From NCBI GenBank assembly GCA_913776045.1, contig CAJYOI010000046.1:56952-120951 (forward strand): 64,000 nt of DNA, written 5' to 3'. Origin of the DNA: an uncultured Sphingomonas sp. Lineage in GTDB: Bacteria > Pseudomonadota > Alphaproteobacteria > Sphingomonadales > Sphingomonadaceae. The notes under the pieces are model-generated. The model saw only the letters and a list, made by a program, of their open reading frames with translations, was not told the origin of the DNA and did no database searches. The position numbers and the translations under genes were made by a program. Every line of letters begins with the position of its first letter. The stretch's first letter is position 1. Shown piece after piece: positions 29,114 through 40,482 of the stretch.

Positions 29114-29581
29114 ATGCGTCAGATCGATTTCACCCCCTATCGCCGCTCGACGATCGGCTTCGACCGGCTGTTCGACATGCTCGAACAGGGCACGCGTAGC
29201 GCGCCGACCGAGAACTATCCCCCGTTCAATCTCGAGCGCGTGGCCGAGGATCGCTATCGCATAACGCTGGCGGTCGCCGGCTTCCGGTCGGACGAACTCG
29301 ACATCACCGCGCAGCAGAACCTGCTGGTCGTCGCGGGCAAGAAGACCGAGTCGCAGGACAATGCGGCGCAGATGCTCCATCTGGGCATCGCGAACCGCAG
29401 CTTCGAGCGCCGCTTCGAACTCGCCGACTTCATCCGCGTGGCGGATGCCGACCTGAAGGACGGCCTGTTGGTCATCAATCTCGTGCGGGAAATCCCCGAG
29501 GCGATGAAGCCAAAGAAGGTGTCGATCGGGTCGATCACTTCGCATGACGAGGTGCCGGCGGTCGAGGCCAAGGCGGCGTAA
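29114..29581 (+). CDS. Hsp20 / small heat-shock protein (IbpA-like)
   Basis: A 155-residue alpha-crystallin-domain chaperone that holds unfolded proteins. The N-terminal arm is MRQIDFTPYRRSTIGFDRLF. The crystallin domain (about 38-135) contains YRITLAVAGFRSDELDIT, the FERRFELADFIRVADADLKDGLL strands and the LVINLVREIPE segment, all class A (IbpA/HspH) features. Translation is probably temperature-controlled by the leader hairpin that covers its GGAGG site. Two hairpins follow the stop. Confidence 0.95.
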   Translation: MRQIDFTPYRRSTIGFDRLFDMLEQGTRSAPTENYPPFNLERVAEDRYRITLAVAGFRSDELDITAQQNLLVVAGKKTESQDNAAQMLHLGIANRSFERRFELADFIRVADADLKDGLLVINLVREIPEAMKPKKVSIGSITSHDEVPAVEAKAA

Positions 29582-29599
29582 GCGCACGACATACGGCTA

Positions 29600-29668
29600 G
29601 CGGCGCTTTCCTCCCTTTTAGCGCCGCGAAGAGGGCGCCCGGGCCGGTTGCGGTCCGGGCGTCTTTGC
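29600..29668 (+). terminator. Two tandem hairpins after hsp20
   Basis: First an 8-bp perfect stem (29600-29607 GCGGCGCT with 29620-29627), then a 10-bp stem (29636-29645 with 29652-29661, one G-T pair) followed by TCTTTGC. The second looks like an intrinsic terminator. Confidence 0.65.
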
Positions 29669-29738
29669 ATTCGCGAACAGCACCGTACCGACGCAAATAC
29701 TCATTTGCTGGGGCGGGACCCATGCTAAGTTGGCCGCC

Positions 29739-31703
29739 ATGCAAGCGGGGATCTTCAGCGACGAACGGTTTCGCGCGCTTTTCGACCAGATGGACGAAGG
29801 TTTTTGCGTCATCGAATTCCTCGATGGTCCCCACGGTCCGCTGAGCGATTACGTCCACATCGCCGCCAACGCCGCCTATGCCGAGAACGCCGGCATCCCG
29901 AACGTGGTCGGGCAGCGCCTGCGGGAGATGGTGCCGGGCGAGGCCGATAGCTGGGTGGCGCGATATCGCGAAGTTCTGCGGACCGGACAGTCGATCCGGT
30001 TCGAGCAGGAACTGGTAAAGACCGGACGATTGCTGGAACTCGCCGCCTTCCGCGTCGGGGCGATCGAAAACCGACAGGTCGCGGTGCTGTTCAAGGACAT
30101 TACCGAACGCCGCCTGGCCGAACGCGCGCTGGAGGCGCGGGTCGTCGAGGCGCTGGCCGAGCGCCAGGTGCTGGCAAGTGTCGTCGAGGGAACGGCGGCG
30201 TTCGTCCAAGTGGCCGATCGCGACTATCGCTGGCTGGCGATCAACCGCGCGGCCACGGACGAGTTCGAGAAGATCTTCGGCGTACGACCCAAGGTCGGGT
30301 TGTCGATGCTCGATATTCTCGCCGACGCACCCGACCACCGGGATGCCGTACGCGCCGTCTGGGCGCGTGCGCTGGCGGGGGAAGCCTTTACGGAGGTCGC
30401 GGAATTCGGCGACCCGAGCCTCGCCCGACGCTGGTACGAGATGCGCTTCGGCATCCTGCGCGACGATTACGGCGCGGTCACCGGTGCCTATCAGTTCGTC
30501 TACGACGTCACTGACCGCCTGGCCGAGCAGGAACGCCTGCGTGAGGCCGAAGAGGCGCTGCGGCAGGCGCAGAAGATGGAGGCGGTCGGCCAGTTGACCG
30601 GCGGTCTGGCCCACGACTTCAACAATCTGCTCGCTGGGATTTCCGGCGCATTCGAGATGATCGCGCTTCGGCTGGCGCAGGGGCGGCACGCCGACGTCGA
30701 GAAATATCTGACGGCGGGCCAGGGCGCGACGCGGCGCGCGGCGGCACTGACCCACCGGCTGCTTGCCTTTTCCCGCCGCCAGACCCTCAGCCCGAAGCCG
30801 ATCGTCATCAACACGCTGCTGCCGGACCTGGTCGAACTGGTGCGTCGTACGGTCGGGCCGGGCATCACGGTAGAGATGATCGGGGCGGACGATCTGGCAC
30901 CGGCGATGGTCGATGCCAACCAGCTTGAAAACGCGCTGCTCAACCTGTGTATCAACGCGCGCGATGCGATGCCCCACGGTGGATTGCTGACGATCGAGAC
31001 GACCAATCTTACCCTGGACGCATTCGCCGCGAAAACGCTCGGTGTGACGCGCGGCGACTATGTGAAGGTCAGCGTTAGCGACACCGGGACCGGCATCGAC
31101 AAGGACACGCTGGAGCGCGTCTTCGATCCGTTCTTCACCACCAAGCCGCTAGGCGAAGGGACGGGTCTGGGACTGTCGATGGTCTATGGCTTCGCCAAGC
31201 AGAGCCACGGCCATGTCCGCATCCATTCGCAGGTCGGCAGTGGTACGACCGTTTCGATCTATCTGATGCAGCATCGCGGCGACGTCGCCATCGATAGTCC
31301 CGCGCCGGCGATGACGCCGGCGCACGCGCGCAGTGCGGCGACCGTGCTGGTCGTCGATGACGAACCGACCGTGCGGATGCTGGTCGTCGATGCGCTGTCG
31401 GATCTCGGCTATCATGTGCTGGAGGCTATCGACGGCGCGAGCGGTCTGGCGCTGCTCGACGCGACACCTGAAGTCGACCTGCTGATCACCGACGTTGGCC
31501 TGCCCGGTGGGCTGAACGGTCGTCAGGTGGCCGATGCCGCGCGAACGCACAGACCGGGGCTGAAGGTGATGTTCATCACCGGCTATGCCGAGAATGCCGT
31601 GCTGAACCACGGCCATGTCGAGCCGGGGATGGCGGTCGTGACCAAGCCGTTCTCGGTCGACGACCTCGTCACGCGGGTCGAGCGCATGGTGCGGGCGGGG
31701 TAG
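29739..31703 (+). CDS. PAS-domain hybrid sensor histidine kinase with C-terminal receiver
   Basis: A 654-residue soluble kinase with no membrane segment. Order: PAS-like domain (about 8-125), second PAS/PAC domain (about 140-265, ending in YQFVYDVTDRLAEQE), dimerisation helix with the phospho-acceptor histidine in GGLAHDFNNLLAGI (about 295), and an ATPase domain with N-box LLNLCINARDAM, G1 VSDTGTGID and G2 GTGLGLSMVYG. The receiver (about 535-650) has VLVVDDEPTVRML, the phospho-acceptor Asp in LLITDVGLPGG and the lysine in VTKPFS. The HDFNN class and domain order match cytosolic hybrid kinases. An upstream TTG start is possible; ATG 29739 was chosen. The signal and output partner are unknown. 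Confidence 0.92.
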   Translation: MQAGIFSDERFRALFDQMDEGFCVIEFLDGPHGPLSDYVHIAANAAYAENAGIPNVVGQRLREMVPGEADSWVARYREVLRTGQSIRFEQELVKTGRLLELAAFRVGAIENRQVAVLFKDITERRLAERALEARVVEALAERQVLASVVEGTAAFVQVADRDYRWLAINRAATDEFEKIFGVRPKVGLSMLDILADAPDHRDAVRAVWARALAGEAFTEVAEFGDPSLARRWYEMRFGILRDDYGAVTGAYQFVYDVTDRLAEQERLREAEEALRQAQKMEAVGQLTGGLAHDFNNLLAGISGAFEMIALRLAQGRHADVEKYLTAGQGATRRAAALTHRLLAFSRRQTLSPKPIVINTLLPDLVELVRRTVGPGITVEMIGADDLAPAMVDANQLENALLNLCINARDAMPHGGLLTIETTNLTLDAFAAKTLGVTRGDYVKVSVSDTGTGIDKDTLERVFDPFFTTKPLGEGTGLGLSMVYGFAKQSHGHVRIHSQVGSGTTVSIYLMQHRGDVAIDSPAPAMTPAHARSAATVLVVDDEPTVRMLVVDALSDLGYHVLEAIDGASGLALLDATPEVDLLITDVGLPGGLNGRQVADAARTHRPGLKVMFITGYAENAVLNHGHVEPGMAVVTKPFSVDDLVTRVERMVRAG

Positions 31704-31782
31704 GCTGGACCCGACTCCGTGATTCCGGCGGCGGCCGAAATCAGAAAGTACGCAGTCGACGCGCTTATCTGCTTGGCACTGG

Positions 31783-31802
31783 ATCCTGACTTTCGTCAGG
31801 AT
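31783..31802. repeat. Perfect small palindrome between convergent genes
   Basis: ATCCTGAC-TTTC-GTCAGGAT, an 8-bp perfect stem between the stops of the kinase gene and pyrG. Likely a REP-like element or a shared terminator. Confidence 0.55.
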
Positions 31803-31836
31803 GACGAGAGGGGTGCAGTTCCCCCCTCCCCTTATC

Positions 31837-33483
<1,647 letters not shown>

Positions 33484-33557
33484 CTAACCTTGAACATGCG
33501 TGTTGGGCAAGCGCGGAAATCCCGCGCTTGGCGATGAAAGCGGTAATGCGTGCGCGA

Positions 33558-33941
33558 TTACTGCTGGAGCGGAACGCCGCTGCCGTTGGCCGGCGCGGTC
33601 GCATTCTGGGCCGCGGCGTCGGCCGCCGCCTTCAGCGCGTCGGGGTTGCCGTTGGCAGCCGGCGCCTGCTGCGTCACCGGCGGCTTCGTCGCCAGGCTGG
33701 TGTCGATGGTCGACGTCTTGTTCGCGGCCGCAAGGAACGCGAGCCCGATCGACATGACGATGAACAGGCTGGCCAGCACTGCGGTCGCCCGCGTCAGGAA
33801 ATCGGCCGCACCGCGTGCCGACATCAGCCCCGACGGACTGCCGCCGGTGGTCAGCCCGCCGCCTTCCGACTTCTGCATCAGGATCACCGTCACGAGCAAC
33901 GCGGCGATGATCGCCTGGACGACGAGCAGGAAGGTGAACAT
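33558..33941 (-). CDS. secG: Preprotein translocase subunit SecG
   Basis: A 127-residue inner-membrane subunit of SecYEG. Two membrane helices are visible: about 3-21 (TFLLVVQAIIAALLVTVIL) and about 52-72 (ATAVLASLFIVMSIGLAFLA), separated by the conserved MQKSEGGGLTTGGSPSGL loop with ARGAADFLTRATA. The Ala/Pro-rich tail after residue 75 is a normal alphaproteobacterial extension. Start at ATG 33941 gives the conserved N-terminus. tpiA, which often precedes secG, is not next to it here. Confidence 0.94.
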   Translation of the reverse strand: MFTFLLVVQAIIAALLVTVILMQKSEGGGLTTGGSPSGLMSARGAADFLTRATAVLASLFIVMSIGLAFLAAANKTSTIDTSLATKPPVTQQAPAANGNPDALKAAADAAAQNATAPANGSGVPLQQ

Positions 33942-34160
33942 GGGAGACGGAAACCGATCGATGTGAATGAACTGACGGGGCACATAGGCGACGCCGCCCG
34001 CACGATCAACCGGGGCCGCCTTCACCCCTCGCAAACAGCCACTGTCACATCATCGCAAACATTTCGCGAACGCACTGAAACCCTAGGCTTATCCTCGCGT
34101 TAATGCCGCAAGACCGCCCGCCGTGACGGGCTCGAAACGGTAGGAAGCGGACCCGAGAAC

Positions 34161-34535
34161 GTGAACGCAATCTCCGAAAAATCGCTGTTTACCTGGATGC
34201 ACACGCTCGTCGATTATGTGCGTTCGGGCGAACCCGATCTCACCAACCGCCAGATGGCGCTGCTGATGCTCGTTTATCTCGAAAAAGGCCCCCATACGGT
34301 GCGCGGTTTGGCGCGTGCGTTGAACGTGTCGAAGCCAGTCGTTACGCGCGCCTTGAATCGTCTGGGTGCTCTCGGCTATCTGCGCCGCCAGCGCGACGAT
34401 ACGGACAAGCGTAACATCTTCGTCGCGCGCACGCCTAAGGGGGCAGACTTTCTTGCAGAATTCGGGCACTTCCTCTCCGGTGACGGATCACCGGTTCCAT
34501 CAGGCGCCGCCCAGCGCCAGCCCGCGCACGCGTAA
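34161..34535 (+). CDS. MarR-family winged-helix transcriptional regulator
   Basis: A 124-residue DNA-binding protein. The winged helix covers about residues 25-100: TNRQMALLMLVYLEKGPHTV, the recognition helix VSKPVVTRALNRLGALGYL and the wing RQRDDTDKRNIFVARTPKG, which has the conserved D-x-R/K-R wing of MarR proteins. It uses a GTG start with GGAAGCGG about 10 bases upstream. The next gene (a degenerate NlpC/P60) begins inside its last 56 bases, so the two are coupled. The ligand and targets are unknown. Confidence 0.85.
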   Translation: MNAISEKSLFTWMHTLVDYVRSGEPDLTNRQMALLMLVYLEKGPHTVRGLARALNVSKPVVTRALNRLGALGYLRRQRDDTDKRNIFVARTPKGADFLAEFGHFLSGDGSPVPSGAAQRQPAHA

Positions 34536-35286
34536 GCGGTTCGCGCTCACCGGGCGCAGCCACAGTGTCGACCCGCGGGTGGAAGCCGCCCGCGGCGACC
34601 TGGCCGATGTGCGCCTGGCCGATCGTGTGTTCGCGCCGCATTATGCCGCCGCCGTCCAGCGCAGCGCCACACGTCGTGCGCCGATCCTGGCCGCGCATGG
34701 CGGCGCGCCGATTTCCGAGATTTTGCCCGGCGAGACATTCGACGTGCTCGAACTGTCGCACGGCTATGCCTGGGGTGTTGCGGGTGTCGACGGGACCGTT
34801 GGTTTCGTCGAGATGAACGCACTTGGCATGCCGATCCAGCCGGCCCATGTCGTCTGCGCAACCGGCACCGACTTCCCCGTCGGCGCACGGCTGACCTCCG
34901 AGCAGGCGGCCGGGCTCGACGCTAATGTCGTCCGCCCGCTCGATGCGCTCCCCAAGGATTTCGTGGCGGTCGCCGAATCGCTGATCGGTATACCCGCCGT
35001 CGACGGCGGCCGGTCGAGCGCGGGCGTCGATGCCGGCGGTTTCGTATCGTTGGTCCTGTCGCTTGCCGGGACCAAGGCAGTGCGCTTCGTGGACATCCAG
35101 GCGAAGGAACTGGGCCATGTCGTCAGCGACAACGCGCCGGTGCTGCGCGGCGACCTGATCTTCACCGAAAACGACGTCGCGATCGCGACCGACGATGCGC
35201 ACGCGCTGCATGTCGGCGACGCTGGCGTGGCGCGGGTGGCGCTCGCCGATCTGGGAACAATCATGACGCGGCGGCGGATGCCATGA
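34480..35286 (+). CDS. NlpC/P60 (C40)-type protein without catalytic residues
   Basis: A 268-residue protein laid out like sphingomonad C40 peptidoglycan endopeptidases: an N-terminal segment ([20 protein letters not shown]), an SH3-like domain with [19 protein letters not shown], then the NlpC/P60 domain from about residue 165 ([20 protein letters not shown]). The nucleophile position, normally GVDCSGL, reads GVDAGGF, so the catalytic Cys is Ala. The motif with the catalytic His, normally GHVGI, reads NDVAIA. Such a protein cannot hydrolyse peptides by the family mechanism but could still bind muropeptide. No signal peptide is visible. The GTG start at 34480 is inferred from family alignment; its stop overlaps argC as ATGA. 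Confidence 0.75.
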   Translation: MTDHRFHQAPPSASPRTRKRFALTGRSHSVDPRVEAARGDLADVRLADRVFAPHYAAAVQRSATRRAPILAAHGGAPISEILPGETFDVLELSHGYAWGVAGVDGTVGFVEMNALGMPIQPAHVVCATGTDFPVGARLTSEQAAGLDANVVRPLDALPKDFVAVAESLIGIPAVDGGRSSAGVDAGGFVSLVLSLAGTKAVRFVDIQAKELGHVVSDNAPVLRGDLIFTENDVAIATDDAHALHVGDAGVARVALADLGTIMTRRRMP

Positions 35287-36212
35287 AGCGGACGGTTTTC
35301 ATCGATGGTGCGGCCGGCACCACGGGGCTTGAAATCCGCGAGCGGCTGAGCGGCCGTCCCGAGATCGAGCTGCTGACGCTGGAAGGCGAATTGCGCAAGG
35401 ACGCCGCCGCCAAGCGCGCTGCGCTCAACGACGCCGATTTCGTCATTCTCTGCCTGCCCGACGACGCCGCGCGCGAGAGCGTGGCGCTGATCGAGAATCC
35501 ACGCACGCGGGTGATCGACGCGTCGACCGCGCACCGCACCGCCGATGGCTGGACCTATGGCTTTCCCGAACTCGAACCGAGTCAGGCCGCGCTGATCGCC
35601 GACGCAACCCGGGTAACCAACCCGGGCTGCTACCCAACCGGCTTCCTGGCCCTTGTCCGCCCGCTCGTGCGCACCGGGCTCATCCCCGTCGACGGCGCGG
35701 TAACGGTCAACGCCGTCTCCGGCTATTCGGGCGGCGGTCGCCAGATGATCGAGGATTACGAAGGCGGCGCCGAGGACAGCGCGTGGCGGGGCTATGCCCT
35801 CAGCCTCGAACACAAGCATGTGCCCGAGATGCAGCGCCACGCGCGGCTGGAGCATCCGCCGATCTTCACGCCATCGGTCGCGAAGACCTATCGCGGGATG
35901 GTCGTCGAGGTACCGCTGGCGCTTCACGCCCTGCCCCGCCGCCCGAGCCTCGACGCGCTCCGCGACGCGCTCTCCGCCGCCTATGACGGCAGCCGGATCG
36001 TCCGCGTAGTCGACGACGGCGCATCGCTTGTGCGGGTCGAGGACGACGCCGGCACCGATCGGCTGACCGTGCGGGTCACCGGCAATGCGGAGCGCGGGCA
36101 CGCCCGGCTGATCGCGACGCTCGATAATCTCGGCAAGGGAGCAGCGGGTGCCGCGGTGCAGAATCTGAACGTCATGGCAGGGTTCGAACCCACGGCCGGG
36201 CTGGTGCTCTGA
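35283..36212 (+). CDS. argC: N-acetyl-gamma-glutamyl-phosphate reductase (type 2)
   Basis: Reduces N-acetylglutamyl-5-phosphate to the semialdehyde in arginine biosynthesis. At 309 residues it belongs to the short ArgC class found in alphaproteobacteria. The nucleotide-binding start is [19 protein letters not shown] and the catalytic Cys is in [14 protein letters not shown]. The segment [17 protein letters not shown] and the substrate-binding [13 protein letters not shown] are typical. It overlaps the stop of the degenerate C40 gene by 4 bases, so expression of the three genes from the MarR-type regulator onward is probably linked. Confidence 0.95.
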   Translation: MKRTVFIDGAAGTTGLEIRERLSGRPEIELLTLEGELRKDAAAKRAALNDADFVILCLPDDAARESVALIENPRTRVIDASTAHRTADGWTYGFPELEPSQAALIADATRVTNPGCYPTGFLALVRPLVRTGLIPVDGAVTVNAVSGYSGGGRQMIEDYEGGAEDSAWRGYALSLEHKHVPEMQRHARLEHPPIFTPSVAKTYRGMVVEVPLALHALPRRPSLDALRDALSAAYDGSRIVRVVDDGASLVRVEDDAGTDRLTVRVTGNAERGHARLIATLDNLGKGAAGAAVQNLNVMAGFEPTAGLVL

Positions 36213-36232
36213 CCGTCTTCGTGACGTTCGAC

Positions 36233-36246
36233 TGATAGCGCTCACA
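36233..36246. promoter_or_regulatory. LacI-type operator candidate upstream of zwf
   Basis: TGATAGCGCTCACA, centred on AGCGCT, matches the 14-bp palindromic form of LacI/GalR-family operators with two mismatches in the right arm. It lies about 100 bases before the zwf start, where a regulator of the Entner-Doudoroff cluster would be expected. No LacI-family gene is in the window. Confidence 0.35.
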
Positions 36247-36344
36247 TTTCGTTTCACCGACGCATATGATTTCTTGTAACCCGACGTCTTGCCCCCCGTC
36301 CTGATATCGCTAGGCAGGGGGCGCATTCTTTGGGGGAGCGCTGA

Positions 36345-37802
36345 GTGACCGAAGCCGTCGGCAAGCTGCTACTGTTCGGAGCAACGGGCGATCTGTCGCG
36401 GCGGATGCTGATTCCGTCGCTGTTCGGGCTGCACGCCGACGGCCTGTTGCCGCCTGCGCTGACGATTACCGGCACGGCGCGCTCCGATTACGACGACGCT
36501 GGCTTCCGCGACTTCGCCGCCGCCGCGCTCGACGAATTCCTGCCCGCCGATCGCAAGAATGCCGACCAGATCGCGTCGTTTTTGCGGCGGCTTCAATATC
36601 AGGCGCTCGACGCGTCGAAGACCGAAGGTTTTCCTGCTCTTGCCGAAAAGATCGGCGACGTGTCCGATGGCCTCGCTATCTTCCTGTCGACCGCGCCGTC
36701 GCTGTTCGAACCGACGATCAAGGGCCTCGAATCGGCGGGGCTCGCGGGTGAGACGGTACGGATCAGCCTGGAAAAGCCGCTTGGGCACGACCTCGCCTCG
36801 TCCTGCGAGATCAACGACGCGGTCGCCGCCGCCTTTCCCGAGGAGCGGACGTTCCGCATCGACCATTATCTGGGCAAGGAAACCGTCCAGAACATACTGG
36901 CGCTGCGTTTCGGCAATTCGCTGTTCGAACCGGTATGGAACGCGCGCGGAATCGACCATGTCCAGATCACCATCGCCGAGACGGTCGGGCTGGAGGATCG
37001 CGCAGGCTATTACGAAGGCGCGGGCGCGCTGCGCGACATGGTGCAGAACCATATCCTGCAGCTTCTCGCGCTGATTGCGATGGAACCGCCGGCGCGCTTC
37101 GACGGCACCTCGATCCGCGACGAGAAGGTGAAGGTTCTCCGGTCGCTGCGGACGATCGAGTCGAAAGACGCCGGCCATCTGACTGTTACCGGCCAATATG
37201 GCGCAGGCGCGGTCGGTGAGAAGGTCGTAAAGTCCTACGCGGACGAACTCGGCAAGCCGTCGAACACCGAAACCTTCGTGGCGATAAAGGCGCATGTCGA
37301 CAATTGGCGCTGGCAGGGCGTGCCCTTCTATCTGCGCACCGGCAAACGGCTCCCGGCGCGACAGAGCGAGATCGCGATCCAGTTCAAGCCGGTGCCGCAT
37401 TCGATCTTCGCCGATCGCGGCGGGCAGTTGCAGCCCAACACCTTGGTCATCCGCTTGCAGCCCGAGGAATACGTCCGCCTGCTGGTGATGGCGAAGCAGC
37501 CGGGCCTCGACCGCGACGGCATCCGCCTGCGTGAAGTGCCGCTGAACCTCAGCCTCGATACCGAATTCGCCGGCACGCGTCGCCGCATCGCCTATGAGCG
37601 CCTGCTGCTCGATCTGATCGAAGGCGACCCGACGCTGTTCGTCCGCCGCGACGAGGTGGAGGCGCAGTGGCGCTGGATCGACGCGATCCGCGCCGGTTGG
37701 GAGGCGAACGACGTGAAGCCGAAGCCCTACCCGAGCGGCAGCTGGGGTCCGAGCGCGGGAATCGCGCTGACCGAGCGGGATGGGGTGACGTGGACGGAGT
37801 AA
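36345..37802 (+). CDS. zwf: Glucose-6-phosphate 1-dehydrogenase
   Basis: Oxidises glucose-6-phosphate to 6-phosphogluconolactone, making NADPH or NADH. The protein has 485 residues. The dinucleotide-binding start is KLLLFGATGDLSRRML and the active-site motif is FRIDHYLGKETVQNILALRF. The substrate-binding VPFYLRTGKRLPAR follows. The GTG start at 36345 has a strong GGGGGAG site 6 bases upstream. It is the first gene of the Entner-Doudoroff cluster zwf-pgl-edd-glk-eda, separated from pgl by 128 bases with two palindromes. Confidence 0.97.
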   Translation: MTEAVGKLLLFGATGDLSRRMLIPSLFGLHADGLLPPALTITGTARSDYDDAGFRDFAAAALDEFLPADRKNADQIASFLRRLQYQALDASKTEGFPALAEKIGDVSDGLAIFLSTAPSLFEPTIKGLESAGLAGETVRISLEKPLGHDLASSCEINDAVAAAFPEERTFRIDHYLGKETVQNILALRFGNSLFEPVWNARGIDHVQITIAETVGLEDRAGYYEGAGALRDMVQNHILQLLALIAMEPPARFDGTSIRDEKVKVLRSLRTIESKDAGHLTVTGQYGAGAVGEKVVKSYADELGKPSNTETFVAIKAHVDNWRWQGVPFYLRTGKRLPARQSEIAIQFKPVPHSIFADRGGQLQPNTLVIRLQPEEYVRLLVMAKQPGLDRDGIRLREVPLNLSLDTEFAGTRRRIAYERLLLDLIEGDPTLFVRRDEVEAQWRWIDAIRAGWEANDVKPKPYPSGSWGPSAGIALTERDGVTWTE

Positions 37803-37865
37803 GTCCTTTCACGCCCGTCACCCCTGCGGAGGCGGAGGGGGGTAAATCGCCGCTGAACATCGTGA

Positions 37866-37908
37866 GACTGACTTCGTTCAGTCACAAATGATCCCCGCCG
37901 TCGCGGGG
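37866..37908. repeat. Two small palindromes between zwf and pgl
   Basis: GACTGA-N6-TCAGTC (37866-37883) and CCCCGC-N4-GCGGGG (37893-37908). They may attenuate read-through from zwf into pgl or protect mRNA ends. Confidence 0.45.
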
Positions 37909-37930
37909 AAGACAATCCAGAAGAGTAAAC

Positions 37931-38638
37931 ATGACGACCGAAATCGAATGGTGGGATTACGACGACGCGGCCGAGATGGCCGACGCGGTGGCAGGTGACA
38001 TCGGCTTCATCATCGAAAGCGCGATCGATGCCCGCGGCGCGGCGGTGATCGCGCTGGCCGGTGGCAAGACCCCGCTGCCGATCTACGAGAAGCTCGCCAA
38101 GGCCAAGATCGACTGGAAGCGCGTGACGATCATTCCGGGCGACGAGCGTATCGTGCCCTTGGGCGACGCGCTGTCGAACGTGACCGCGATCGGCAAGGCG
38201 TTCCTGCCGAAGGGTGCGCGGGTGATCCCGCTCGTGTCGGCGACCGCGCCGGACTATAAGGCGGCGGGCCGCGCGGCGGATGCACTGCTCCAGGACCTGC
38301 ACTGGCCGCTCGACCTCGTCCTGCTTGGCGTAGGCGGCGATGGTCATGCCGCCTCGATCTTCCCCGGCCCTGACTTCGACGAAGCGTTGAACGGCCCTAA
38401 GGAGCGCCGCGCGCTGGGCGTCATGCCCGACCCGCTGCCGCCCGAGGCGCCAGTCGCCCGCGTGACACTCAGCAAGGCCGCCCTGACGACCGCGCGCGCG
38501 ATGATGATCGCGGTGACCGGCGACGCCAAACGTCAGGTTATCGAGGATGCCGTGAAGGGTGGGCAGTCGTCCCCCTATCCGATCGGCCGTATCCTGGCCG
38601 ACGTCGAATTGCCCGTCGATATCCACTGGGCGCCGTAA
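37931..38638 (+). CDS. pgl: 6-phosphogluconolactonase
   Basis: Hydrolyses 6-phosphogluconolactone to 6-phosphogluconate. The protein has 235 residues, of the DevB/SOL type related to glucosamine-6-phosphate isomerase. Motifs: VIALAGGKTPLPIYEKL, VTIIPGDERIVPLGDALSN and the catalytic-region VLLGVGGDGHAASIFPG. It lies between zwf and edd, exactly where the pathway needs it, 20 bases upstream of edd. Confidence 0.96.
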   Translation: MTTEIEWWDYDDAAEMADAVAGDIGFIIESAIDARGAAVIALAGGKTPLPIYEKLAKAKIDWKRVTIIPGDERIVPLGDALSNVTAIGKAFLPKGARVIPLVSATAPDYKAAGRAADALLQDLHWPLDLVLLGVGGDGHAASIFPGPDFDEALNGPKERRALGVMPDPLPPEAPVARVTLSKAALTTARAMMIAVTGDAKRQVIEDAVKGGQSSPYPIGRILADVELPVDIHWAP

Positions 38639-38658
38639 CGAACGGAAACGAGGGTTCC

Positions 38659-40476
38659 ATGTCGCTCCATCCCCAAGTCGCCGCCGTCACCGACCGCATC
38701 ATCGAACGCTCGCGTTCGAAGCGGGGGGCGTATCTGTCGCTGATCGCCAGCGAGCGTGAGGGCGGCGTCGATCGCCCTCGGCTCGGTTGTGCGAACCTCG
38801 CGCACGGTTATGCCGGGACCGAGGAACAGCGCGACGACATGCGGCGCGGGACTGCGATGAACATCGGCATCGTGACCGCGTACAACGACATGCTGTCGGC
38901 TCACGCACCCTATTATCGCTATCCCGAACAGATGAAAATCTGGGCGCGCGAGGCGGGCGTGACTGCGCAGGTCGCAGGCGGCGTGCCGGCGATGTGCGAC
39001 GGGGTGACACAAGGATACCCGGGCATGGAGCTGTCGCTGTTCAGCCGCGACACCATCGCGCTGAGCACCGCCATTGCCTTGAGCCACGGCATGTTCGAAG
39101 GCGCAGCACTGCTCGGGATCTGCGACAAGATCGTGCCAGGCTTGCTGATGGGTGCGTTGCGCTTCGGTCATCTGCCGATGGTGCTGATCCCTGGCGGACC
39201 GATGCGGTCGGGCATTTCGAACAGGGAAAAGGCCGCGGTCCGGGAACGCTTCGCCGAGGGCAAGGCGACCCGCGAGGAACTGCTCGATTCCGAAATCGCG
39301 GCCTATCATGGCAAGGGCACTTGCACCTTCTACGGCACCGCCAATTCGAACCAGATGATGGTCGAGGCGATGGGGCTGCACATGCCCGCCGCCGCCTTCG
39401 CCAATCCCGGCACGAAGCTGCGCCAGGAACTGACCCGCGCGGCGGTTCACCGGCTGGCGAAGATCGGCTGGGACGGCGACGACTATCGTCCGATCGGTCG
39501 CTGCGTCGACGAGAAAGCGATCGTCAATGCCGCCGTCGCGCTGCTCGCGACGGGCGGATCGACCAACCACCTCATCCACCTGCCCGCCATCGCGCGCTGC
39601 GCGGGAATCGTCATCGATTGGGAGGATTTCGACCGCCTCTCCAGCGTCGTGCCGTTGCTCGCGCGCGTATATCCCAACGGCTCGGCCGATGTGAACGGCT
39701 ATGAGGATGCGGGCGGCACCGCCTACACGATCCGCGAGCTGCTGAAGGGCGGGCTGATGCATGGTGACGTGCTGACCATCGCCGGCGAAATGGCGGATTA
39801 TGGCCGTAAGCCCGACATGGACGGCGATACGCTCGTCTGGCGAGACCTGCCGGAGGCATCGGGCGACGACACGATCCTGCGCCCGGTCGATGCGCCCTTC
39901 TCGGCCGAGGGCGGCTTTCGCATCCTGTCGGGCAACCTCGGCCGCGCGTGCATCAAGGTGTCGGCGGTCGAGCGCGATCGCTGGGTGATCGAGGCGCCGT
40001 GCCGCGTCTTTTCCGACCAGCAACAGGTGCAGGACGCGTTCAAGGCCGGCGAACTCGACCGCGACGTCGTCGTCGTCGTCCGTTTCCAGGGCCCGCGCGC
40101 CAACGGCATGCCGGAGCTGCACAAGCTGACTCCGCCGCTCGGCGTCCTTCAGAACCGCGGGCACCGCGTCGCACTCGTCACCGACGGCCGCATGTCGGGC
40201 GCAAGCGGAAAGGTGCCCGCCGCCATCCACCTGTCGCCCGAAGCGCTGGCCGATGGGCCGATCGCCAGGCTGCGCGACGGTGACGTCGTTCGACTGGACG
40301 CCGATGCCGGTACGCTGGAGGCCATTGTCGATGCCGCCGAATGGGCTGCGCGCGCGCCGGCGGAGGCTCCGCCGCCCGCAATGGGCACGGGCCGCGAACT
40401 GTTCGCGCTCATGCGCAAGGGGTGTTCCACCGCGGAAGAAGGCGGCTCGGCCATGCTCGCGGCGAGTGGGTTCTAA
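38659..40476 (+). CDS. edd: Phosphogluconate dehydratase
   Basis: First committed enzyme of the Entner-Doudoroff pathway; dehydrates 6-phosphogluconate to KDPG using a 4Fe-4S cluster. The protein has 605 residues. Cluster cysteines are visible in [28 protein letters not shown] and [17 protein letters not shown], the Edd rather than the IlvD arrangement. The start [14 protein letters not shown] follows an AGGG site. Homology to ilvD at 4.8-6.6 kb is expected, as both belong to one superfamily. Confidence 0.97.
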   Translation: MSLHPQVAAVTDRIIERSRSKRGAYLSLIASEREGGVDRPRLGCANLAHGYAGTEEQRDDMRRGTAMNIGIVTAYNDMLSAHAPYYRYPEQMKIWAREAGVTAQVAGGVPAMCDGVTQGYPGMELSLFSRDTIALSTAIALSHGMFEGAALLGICDKIVPGLLMGALRFGHLPMVLIPGGPMRSGISNREKAAVRERFAEGKATREELLDSEIAAYHGKGTCTFYGTANSNQMMVEAMGLHMPAAAFANPGTKLRQELTRAAVHRLAKIGWDGDDYRPIGRCVDEKAIVNAAVALLATGGSTNHLIHLPAIARCAGIVIDWEDFDRLSSVVPLLARVYPNGSADVNGYEDAGGTAYTIRELLKGGLMHGDVLTIAGEMADYGRKPDMDGDTLVWRDLPEASGDDTILRPVDAPFSAEGGFRILSGNLGRACIKVSAVERDRWVIEAPCRVFSDQQQVQDAFKAGELDRDVVVVVRFQGPRANGMPELHKLTPPLGVLQNRGHRVALVTDGRMSGASGKVPAAIHLSPEALADGPIARLRDGDVVRLDADAGTLEAIVDAAEWAARAPAEAPPPAMGTGRELFALMRKGCSTAEEGGSAMLAASGF

Positions 40477-40482
40477 TCAGAG

